A stretch of 64,000 nt of DNA from Dendrophyllia cribrosa. Its lineage: Eukaryota > Cnidaria > Anthozoa > Scleractinia > Dendrophylliidae. Shown here in pieces: positions 56,283-64,000 of this stretch. The stretch lies in assembly GCA_024195265.1 (NCBI GenBank), contig JAJLRJ010000014.1, positions 23,937,009 through 24,001,008 of the forward strand, given 5' to 3'. The position numbers and the translations under genes were made by a program. Below the pieces are notes generated by a model. That model did not search any database, was not told the origin of the DNA, and saw only the letters and a list, made by a program, of their open reading frames with translations. Positions within the stretch are counted from its first letter, which is position 1. Every line of letters begins with the position of its first letter.

Positions 56283-56436
56283 ATATATACGATTTACGGT
56301 TACTTTAAGCGCGTTTGTATCATTTAGGTGTAGGATAAAACACACGTTTTAGACTACTTTGTGTTTTTATGAGCTTTATCAGATATCATGCTTCACACTA
56401 TTTTTCTTTTAGAGTAAGACAAAGTAGCAGTTTTAA

Positions 56437-56965
56437 ACACGAAGTTCCGGTATAAAAGGCTTAGCTCCTCCCCCATTTCACACCTTTTGGGTGTGAAATG
56501 CAAATTAAGGCGTCTTTCAGTCACAAAACGTGGTTTACTTGCGCGTCCTTGAAATATAAGTTGCGTCAAAAATCTAATTAAACCAAGATTTTACCTGAGC
56601 AAAAAACAAATAGAAGTTCATAAACAGATAAAGACTTCTGATATAACTTTCATAAAGTTTTTCCGAATTGTGTTAGCAATGGTCTTAGTAATGACGCATG
56701 TTTGTTGTCAGGTGTTAATGCTTCAGTGGTTGATTGACGACTGGAGGTGAGAATGGCCAAGCGTGCGTTTCTAACGAAACGCGTTGAAGTTTTTAGCTCA
56801 CAAATCAGCTAAAGTTGTGTAGTAAACGTAAGATTTTATTGCTTAGCTTTCAAAATCAACAAAAACCGAATCTTTATTGGTAAACATTCTACACGTAATA
56901 CAGCTTTTCGGGACTTTCGAGAAACGCAGGCCAGGCCAGGCTCCTTTTATACCGGAACTTCGTGT
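56437..56965. mobile_element. TTAA-flanked TIR element, 529 bp
   Basis: Ends ACACGAAGTTCCGGTATAAA and the complement, with TTAA on both sides (56433-56436, 56966-56969), as in piggyBac or Kolobok-like elements. Non-coding. Confidence 0.8.
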
Positions 56966-56999
56966 TTAACAATAGTTAATTGATCATTAACTCAATTAA

Positions 57000-58260
57000 C
57001 AATTGTGTCGAAAGTAACTTCGCGATTGCTTTGGTTTTGCATCGCTATGCTTGTGATTGGCTACTTTCTCGACCAATCAGAAGCAGAACCAAAACCAATC
57101 GTGAGTTGCCCGCACGCGTTTTCCCGCGCTTGGCGCTTTGCATCGAAGTTTTGATTGGTTCATCGGATTGTCTATGTCTCTTGTGATTGGCCAAAGTGAT
57201 AACCTTGCTTTCAGTTTTACGACACTCAAGTAAAAACCGCTCTATAAATATTCTAACTTTTAATGATTAACTATGATATATATAGTGGTCTTGTACACTA
57301 CACGTTGGTGTTGTTTTTACGGTGTACATGCGAGGTTCTTGCGATAATAACATGTTCTAAATTCCATGTTGTCTATGATTTGGTAAGAGTGTGTTCAATT
57401 TGCCAAGTCCTCCGAAATGACTACACATAATGTACACTACCTATTGCTGACATCTCCTTAGTAGTAGTAGTCAATTCTTGTCTAGTATATGAAATTATTA
57501 GAGTTTCTAAGAGACAACACTGAAAAGAAGGTAGGTTAAACACTTTACAAACATGTCATTTGCACAACTTCAATGTTGGGGGCATGAAAAAACTCTTAGT
57601 ATCTGTTGGGGTTTAGGTTTGTCCCTGCATTTTCTATAAATTTGATGATCTTTCACCTCTGCGTATTCCTTCTAAATATGTAACATGGGCAAGTACGGTG
57701 TTTCATAAGGTATAATTCCTACATGTATTTTTATTTATAATTCAACACATTGATACACTGCCCAAATATGGTCAAAAACTTATCGATATATGTTATGTCC
57801 ACATGACGTATAACCAGCGATGGCGGTAAATTTGGCATTTTGAAGGAAAGTGAAAATGACTGCTGCCTGCAATTTCGTGTTTTTGGGCGAAAAATTGCGT
57901 GAACTATTAGTTAAAAAAGGGAAAAGAAAGAAAGAAAGAGAAGAAAAGAAAAGAGAAAAAATATTGTTCACATGATTGGTCAGGACAAAAAAGGCGCGAA
58001 ATTTTCGCGTTGTCGCGGTCGCAGTGTTTCTTGGCGTAGCTGAATGAAAACTGGTTCAAAGTTTAACCGCTCGATAAGGAGTGAATGAAGGAGCACAATT
58101 TTCGTAAAATTCCTTTGGTAATCACCTCTGGAATATGATATAGACTTGATGCTTTCTCAGAAAAGTTTCTGATCTCGTCATTACGGCTGTAGGAGCTAAA
58201 AAACGAGCAAGTTTGTAAACAACATTGATCGACTCAGCTTGTACTTCGATGTTTGAAAAT
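57000..58260. other. Intergenic sequence with a purine tract
   Basis: No gene is supported. 57915-57962 is an almost pure A/G tract. Confidence 0.5.
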
Positions 58261-58919
58261 TTGGTGCTGATGGAAGGGAATAAAAAGCCAAATCAACTAC
58301 AGGTACGATGTTTTAACCGTTTCTTGTATCCTTTAGCTGTGAATTTTTGTACGCTGCAGTTCTTTCCGACTTTTCGCCGCTATGTTTAGGTTCGTAGACG
58401 TGTGTTTGTTCAATTTGTTTTGATTCTGAATTGAACTTTTTAAGATACGAAACACTTGTAACTAAGACATTCTATGCCATTTTACTGTGTTTTAATTCTT
58501 GTAGTCACTACTCTGTCCCGTTCTTTGAGTAGACGAAAGCTCTTCGTAGAAACTCTCAACTGATTGTGTACGCTAAATTAATTTTAGCTTGGCAAAAGTT
58601 TCGGCATTCGCTGTTTGTTGTTTAAGAAATGGTCCGAGGTAAAATATTGTTGTTAGCCTTTTTACTTAATGAAAGGTTGTATATCTCAATGATTTTTTTC
58701 TCGAAACTGTGATTTGTTATCAATGTGTTGAATTATAAAACAGTTATAGTGTTCAAGTTTGCGCAATATTGACAAAGGCGCCACTTTCATTCCTGAACTG
58801 TGTGATGTTGCAAGTTTCGCGCGTTAAAACATATGTAAGCTTTTTTTAAAATAAAAGGCTTGTCGGCGATATTTTCTCTTCAAACTGTGCTTTGTGTTAT
58901 CAATGTGTTGAATTATAAA

Positions 58920-59030
58920 ACTATTATAGCGCTCAAGCTTGCGTGATATCGCCTAATTTTAGCCGACTCGGCCTACGGCCTCGTCGGCTAAGTATTAGGC
59001 GATATCACGCGCGCTTTCGCGCTATAATAG
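58920..59030. repeat. Long hairpin (ACTATTATAGCGC ends)
   Basis: ACTATTATAGCGCTCAAGC faces GCGCTATAATAGT; inner arms GATATCGCCTAATTTTAGCC and GGCTAAGTATTAGGCGATAT. Loop GGCCTACGGCC. Confidence 0.85.
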
Positions 59031-59336
59031 TTAATTGGCATACAATGGACACAGAATAAATACAAAATTTCGAAAAAAAGGTGCATCTGCAGTGTACAGC
59101 AGCTCTGATTAATTCTGCAACGTTGACAGGTAAATTAGTAAATCCAACTTTGATCCTCGTGGCCAGTCAACTCCAGTCAGAATACAAAGCGCCAGAGGAA
59201 CAGGGGTGACTACTGCCCTCAGATTTTCATTCACAAGGATGGGTAAATGTTATTCTCTGTACAAGATGGTAAAAGTACATGTATATGTAGCTCTGTGTAG
59301 CAGGCACTATAAAGGGGAGTGAGGGGTTTTTTCTAT

Positions 59337-59366
<30 letters not shown>
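59337..59366 (+). repeat. Poly-G run of 30
   Basis: Thirty consecutive G. The length in the assembly may be unreliable. Confidence 0.9.
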
Positions 59367-59367
<1 letters not shown>

Positions 59368-59528
59368 AGAATAGAGGAGTCCCATATAAAATTGACAGGT
59401 GGTGATTTTCAGAAAATTTGAAAGGAACCCCTAAAAGGTAGCAGTCTTCCTGTGAGCATATTTTTCTGGCTGATCAAAAAAGTATCAGAATTACTTTCAC
59501 AGTGGTGGTTTTCCATTCATGGAGCACC

Positions 59529-59728
59529 TAGACTGCAGAACAGGGGTTATTTTTTAAGCGTTTCAGGCAAGCGCAGCAGGAAAGCGGGGAGCATGAGGGG
59601 AGCATGAGGTGAGCGCAGAGCGCAAGGGGAGAAGAATTTTTTCCATCCTTCCCATCATGCGAATCGCCTTGCGCTCCACGCACGCCTGCCTCAAAACGTA
59701 TAAAAAGTTACGCCTGTTCTGCAGTCTA
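59529..59728. mobile_element. MITE (TAGACTGCAGAACAGG ends)
   Basis: TAGACTGCAGAACAGGGGTT and ACGCCTGTTCTGCAGTCTA ends. It is flanked by near-identical GGAGCACC/GAAGCACC, a possible 8 bp duplication with one mismatch. The interior is GC-rich (GGGGAGCATGAGG). Confidence 0.75.
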
Positions 59729-59933
59729 TGAAGCACCCTTAGGCAACACCAAACCACAAATTCTTAACCCCTAAAAGTAACAAGAACCCCTGATTGCTTT
59801 TATATGGGAAAAACCCTCCACCCCACATCACTGAGAATTTGAAAAACTATAATTTAAAAAAAAATTCTACATGTACTAGAAACTGAGTTAAAATTATGCT
59901 TGCTTCATTGCTACAGTGCAGATACATGTATCA

Positions 59934-62083
59934 TTAAGTAAACTTCTTCTTGGTTGCTGTGAAACGTTCCATGTACTGTAGAAATAACAAAAGGAAATGT
60001 ACTCTGTTACAAACTTAAGAAACATATGCAACTTTGCTTTGAAGATGAACTATAAAGGAACCTACAGGGTGTGTTACTGAAAAACAGTGGCTTCATTAAC
60101 AGTTAATTATGGAAACATGTGGTGTAGTTCTAACTTTTAAGTCTGGGGACGAAATCCTGCAGTGTGACCATTCAAATGAAACCTCTTTGGCAGTACTATT
60201 GCATGGTACTATTTGTTTTTGGATATAATTGAAGGGCCAAGAGCATGTCCAGCCTATATGACTTTTTAGGCCTTTTTTTATTTTTTCTTGCTCAGATTTG
60301 TCCAATTTTGGCATGTGAACTAGAAATTAGTTGCAAAACATTGTTCCGAATTTTTTTCCGTTGTTTTTTCCGTCGTTTTCGAGAAATACCGTATGCAAAA
60401 AAAAAAAATCAATCAATCAAAGGCTCCTATTGTAACGCAATATTGCGGTAAGCTTCTGTTTTCGCACTGACACGGTTCGATATTTTTTTAAAATTAAACG
60501 TAAGGAATTTTGACGAACGCAAAAAAAGTAAATCACTTTCATAATGTCCAGTTCGAAGGGGAAAAAAAAAAAACGATGCTGAGCGTGATTTCGATTTCAA
60601 AAATCCTCGATTTCAAAAATCCTCGATTTCAAAATCCTTTTAGATCGAATTTAATGTTGCATTAAAGACTCCAAATGCGAAACGTCTTCCCGCCGGCCAG
60701 CAACAACTCACTTCGAGCTGCCCAAAGCTGTATTTCAAGTGCCCGACCACGCACAGCGGACCCATCTACCACTGTCGCAAAGCATGTCGGGAAATCCTAC
60801 AACAAAACCGAAATGGAGTTCCCGCCCGAAAGTTATTGCAAAATACTAGAAGTCTCAAAGCACTTCGGATATCGGGCATTTCGACCACGGCACGGGATGG
60901 GAAATGGCCCACAACTCTCAACGCTGCCCCTTTTCTGATCCGAAGTGATTCCAGACTTTCCCGCCAGCTCGTCTTCCCGACCAAGGTCCGTTTTTCACCT
61001 CGAGCGCTAAATGGCGCTTCAGACACAAGGAAGGACAAGAAACACGACTCGTTTCTTTGAGAAGTGCTAGAGACTCAAGGATTTCCGGACTTAATGATGT
61101 CTTTCAATCACCGGACGGGCCTCATACACGTTGGCTTACACACACGCTACAGAGGCGATGTGTTGCCGTAGTGAGCTCACGATAGATAAGCGAGCCAGGC
61201 GTGCGTGCGTAAATAACGGTATTTTCGTTTAGTTGTTGGCACTGGTCAGAAGTATTGCAGTCGCGTATTCTCACGGCCAAACTGCTTTCTAATGGCTTCG
61301 AAATTGCGCTCTGAATGTACCGTCAAAGCACTGGAGGGCCAGAACTCTGCTTTTTTCAGGTGAAATTGGTCAAATTCCTTAGGGTTAGTGCAAATTCGAC
61401 AAGGGCTTGTGATATTATTCGCTGTACGATAAAATGAGGCTATTCTGAGCTATTCTGAGCGAGAAAACAAAAAAAAAGGCCTAAAAAGTCATATAGGCTG
61501 GACATGCTCTCGGCCCTTCAATTGTACAAAATTGAATTTGAGATTTTTCTTGAATTTTGATATTTGGCACTCTTGGGAGTGAAAGGGCAAGAGCTCTGAT
61601 ATGAATTTGAACTCCAGAAGCATACCTGATCATAACCATCAACCTCTCTCAGTTGTTTAACATCAAACAGGTTGCCTTCCATGGCAAGAAGAGAAATCTG
61701 TGACTCCTTCAGGAGTTGTGGAGTTACGGCTTCTAATGCCAAACAGTTCTCTTCTATTCTTAACACCTTGAGCCGCGGACATCTTGCCAGGCTAGTTGAG
61801 AGGGAAGCGATTTGATTCCTGTTCATATTAAGTTCAACAGCCTGCAGATCTCCAACAGAATCAGGCAGGGTGCGTATTTTGTTATCAGACAAATCAATTG
61901 CATCCAAATGTCTTAAGGTTCCAAGACCTTCAGGAAATCCTGTTAGCTGATTGGATGAAAGTGAAAGGGTTTTCAGATGAGTCAAACTTGTGAAGAGCCC
62001 AGCAGGGAGGGTCTTTAGGTTGTTCTTGTCAAGAACTAAGACTTCCAACTTCTTTAGCTGTGAAAGTTCGGAGGGTAGTGAAG
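59934..62083 (-). CDS. LRRC57: LRRC57-like leucine-rich repeat protein, last two coding exons (partial)
   Basis: Exon 62083-61626 (phase-1 acceptor, GTATGC donor) encodes 152 residues. These comprise LRR units such as LEVLVLDKNNLKTLPAGLFT, LKTLSLSSNQLTGFPEGL and LDAIDLSDNKIRTLPDSVGD, then CPRLKVLRIEENCL, LLAMEGNLFDVKQLREVDGY and DQ. The last exon, 59975-59934, is only 42 bases and encodes YMERFTATKKKFT plus stop. This is collinear with the C-terminal half of vertebrate LRRC57 (ending EGYDKYMERFTATKKKFA), a small LRR protein of about 239 residues. The upstream exons, with the N-terminal MGNS region, must lie beyond position 64000. The intron between the two exons holds a 1.3 kb TIR element. 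Molecular function of the family is poorly defined. Confidence 0.92.
60106..60226 (+). repeat. Minisatellite unit and repeat flank in LRRC57 intron
   Basis: TATGGAAACATGTGGTGTAG, TTCTAACTTTTAAGTCTGGG and GTGTGACCATTCAAATGAAA: one unit of the 44808-45102 element. The rest of that repeat (GAATTTTGATATTTGGCACT) resumes at 61524, after the insertion. Confidence 0.65.
60227..61523. mobile_element. TIR element, 1.3 kb, in LRRC57 intron
   Basis: Ends AATTGAAGGGCCAAGAGCAT, then GTCCAGCCTATATGACTTTT, and the near-exact complement (about 50-base TIRs). It interrupts a dispersed repeat whose two halves flank it. The interior 60660-61250 is GC/CpG-rich compared with its surroundings. ORFs of 70-90 codons on both strands there have no recognised domain, so no transposase can be called. 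Confidence 0.8.
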
Positions 62084-62689
62084 CTGCAAGCAAAACCAAA
62101 GAAACATCAATAATTATGCAGAGAATTAAACTGTCTTTAAAATAGACATCAAATCTGACTGACCATTTCAGAGATGTGTCAACTTTTGAGAGGTGCTCAC
62201 TTTAGACAGATGTCTTTGAGAAGTGTTCCTCTTTATTGGGTGCGAATAATTTGATTAAATCTGTGATTTTGAGTCTACAATTATACTGGAAACTCTTGAA
62301 TGAAAAAGGCATTCTTTGGATGGAAGAAACTTTCACTCTAATGTAAAATTTGACCAGAATGATAGCGATTTAAGACTTCATAGTATCTCAAAGACTTTTT
62401 ACATTATTTTTTCCTGAGGCTTGAAATGTTTTATGCAAATTGCATGAAAAATGTTATTTGATCAGCTTGACTATAATAATAATTATTGAGACTTATATAG
62501 CGCACAGTGGCAGACAGTCTGACAGTCTTGAATGGAAAATGCATTTTCATGAATAAAACTTTCTTTCACTTCAATAAAAAAATCATACCCTAACTAAACC
62601 ATGACCAACCATATAGTCCATAATAATTAAGGGTGTCCATATTATAGAGGTGTACAGTATGTACAGTGTAAGAAAAGGTGTGACCAGAG

Positions 62690-62960
62690 TTAACTCAGTC
62701 AATTCCTGCTACAAAACATGAAAATTTGGTTTTATCGACTGAGTTGATAACTAACTGGTAAATTAGCCACCCTAAAGTCTCAGATTAAAAAACTGACGTT
62801 CCAAGTGCTACAACTGTGTCCCTTCAACAGCCCTTTGATTCACTCTGAAAAACGACTAGCGCTTGACATGTCAGCTTTTGAATGTCTTTATGGTAGCCAA
62901 TTTACGTTATCAATGCAGTTGATTAACCCTATACATGTTCTATAGAAGTAGTGGGGAGAA
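62690..62960 (-). mobile_element. Penelope-like terminal-region relic
   Basis: Contains AGTTAACTCAGTCAATTCCT, GGTTTTATCGACTGAGTTGA, ACTGACGTTCCAAGTGCTA, CTGAAAAACGACTAGCGCTT and TGTCAGCTTTTGAAT, the same ordered blocks as 29040-29420. Too degraded to give a functional ribozyme. The orientation and family are inferred. Confidence 0.35.
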
Positions 62961-63117
62961 ATTGTTTGGAAATCAAGAGAATTCATCTTGTGTGATCATG
63001 TCCTTAATTCTCATGACCTTTTTGGTTGATAAGGCATTGATATTGCAAGTAGAAATTTGATGCTGATCACTCTTAGGGTTTAAAGTGTTAAACCAAATTT
63101 CCACGAGTCACCCTTCC

Positions 63118-63118
<1 letters not shown>

Positions 63119-63148
<30 letters not shown>
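63119..63148 (+). repeat. Poly-C run of 30
   Basis: Thirty consecutive C; equivalent to a poly-G tract on the minus strand. Confidence 0.9.
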
Positions 63149-63244
63149 TTCCCCAAACCACAATGCAGTACCACAGTAATGCTATTCCAGCTATAAAAAT
63201 TACCTTTAGGACAACAATTTTGTTTCAGCAAACCTTCTTTGCCA

Positions 63245-63700
63245 GGACCCAATTGTTCAAAAGGTGGATAGTGCTATCCACTATCCACTAAATAACTATA
63301 TTTGGAGAGGAAAGCCACATCAGCCATAGCTGGTTTTCATGCAGTTCCTCTATCCAGATTGAATTGGAATTTAGAATGTTGGTTTTTGAGGAGAGGGGAA
63401 AACCAGAGTACCCGGAGAAAAACCTCTCACAGCAAGGAGAGAACCAACAACAAACTCAACCCACATATGACGCCAGGTCTGAGGATTGAACCCGGGCCAC
63501 ATTGGTGGGAGGCGAGTGCTCTCACCTCTACACCACCCCTGCACCACCCCTGTTCCCCTAGACTATCCACTATCTACTGCTATCCATTAGATAAGTCTCA
63601 CTATCCTGTGAATACTGCAATGGTTTTGTTAAAGTTTATCCACTAGAAAGCGATTTATCCAGTGGTTATTGTTATCCACTCTTTGAACAATATTGTGCCC
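63245..63700. mobile_element. TIR element (GG-CCAATTGTTCAAA ends) with SINE inside
   Basis: Ends GGACCCAATTGTTCAAAAGG and CTCTTTGAACAATATTGTGCCC. Both ends carry GGATAGTGCTATCCACTATC-type repeats. A SINE occupies the middle. Confidence 0.65.
63335..63545 (-). mobile_element. tRNA-derived SINE
   Basis: On the minus strand: GGTGTAGAGGTGAGAGCACT, then CCCGGGTTCAATCCTCAGAC (A- and B-box-like, tRNA head). These are followed by the body GTTGGTTCTCTCCTTGCTGT, GAGAGGTTTTTCTCCGGGTA and CCCCTCTCCTCAAAAACCAA. This head plus conserved body matches a widespread invertebrate SINE type. Confidence 0.7.
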
Positions 63701-63782
63701 AGGACATCAATTCATGTTTGATATAACAGGGTGCCCATTGTAGCAATACATGTAGGTCTCCACAAGACAGGAGTTGACTGTA

Positions 63783-63977
63783 CAGTGAAACCTGTATTAA
63801 GCGACCACCCTTGGTACACGCTTGCTAGTGTCTGCTTAATAGTCTAGAGGGGTCCGCTGAATACAGGTTCATTTTACAGTAAATATGGGAAGACAAATTT
63901 AGGGACTCAAGCAGCTGGTGTCTGCTTAATAGAAGGTGTCCACTTAATATGGGGTCCGCTTAATACATGTTTCACTG
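63783..63977. mobile_element. Pogo-like MITE, 195 bp
   Basis: CAGTGAAACCTGTATTAAGC and GCTTAATACATGTTTCACTG ends; TA on the left, CA on the right (mutated TA target). Internal GGTGTCTGCTTAATAG repeats. Confidence 0.75.
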
Positions 63978-64000
63978 CATTAATTGTTCACTTCGTGATG

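Noticed and set aside
58270..58302. Eleven-codon ATG exon with a GTACGA donor
   Set aside because: Too short, with no partner exon and no family. A CpG-rich stretch just upstream is suggestive but not enough.
60675..61060. Overlapping ORFs on both strands in the 1.3 kb TIR element
   Set aside because: Long open frames on both strands follow from GC-rich composition. No transposase or other domain was recognised.
1..64000. CRISPR arrays, operons, ribosome binding sites, rRNA genes
   Set aside because: Looked for and not seen. Tandem repeats lack spacer structure, and gene structure is intron-containing eukaryotic.

Overview
The window looks like nuclear DNA of an anthozoan cnidarian, most likely a stony coral. 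The genes are animal genes with GT-AG introns and phase-consistent exons (NEK kinase, LRRC57, regucalcin, a class A GPCR, tyrosinases). The DNA between them is AT-rich and densely packed with short terminal-inverted-repeat elements, CR1/L2-type LINE tails, Penelope-like pieces and a tRNA-type SINE. The coral assignment is inferred from this repeat style and from the acidic secreted tyrosinases; no single sequence proves it.

Layout. 1-4 kb: first coding exon of a regucalcin/SMP-30 gene (minus strand, leaving the window on the left) among MITEs. 4.3-10.6 kb: a complete seven-coding-exon NEK kinase (minus), 879 codons, reconstructed here exon by exon. 11-14.7 kb: a dead LINE and unique sequence. 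14.7-19.2 kb and 31.0-35.8 kb: two tandem paralogues (plus), each with five coding exons encoding a signal peptide, a von Willebrand factor A (vWA) domain, a short Cys-rich linker, a tyrosinase domain with all six copper histidines, and an Asp/Asn-rich tail. The roughly 12 kb between them holds a 3.5 kb DNA transposon with a 9 bp target duplication, nested MITEs and LINE tails. 39.4-41 kb: an intact intronless class A GPCR (minus) and a dead GPCR fragment. 41.5-59 kb: almost gene-free, with hAT-, TTAA- and TA-type MITEs, a tandem duplication and minisatellites. 59.9-62.1 kb: the last two coding exons of LRRC57 (minus), split by an intron carrying a 1.3 kb TIR element. 62-64 kb: SINE and MITE sequence.

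The genes are not an operon or pathway. The exception is the tyrosinase pair, which share architecture, exon phases and strand, and so are a local duplication. The most interesting object is this vWA-tyrosinase-acidic-tail protein, a candidate secreted matrix or cross-linking oxidase. Its vWA domain has lost the usual metal-binding (MIDAS) residues in both copies. Intron 4 of the second copy carries an inverted pair of Penelope-like fragments, each with a hammerhead-ribozyme-like motif, with a 134 bp hAT-like MITE nested in one arm.
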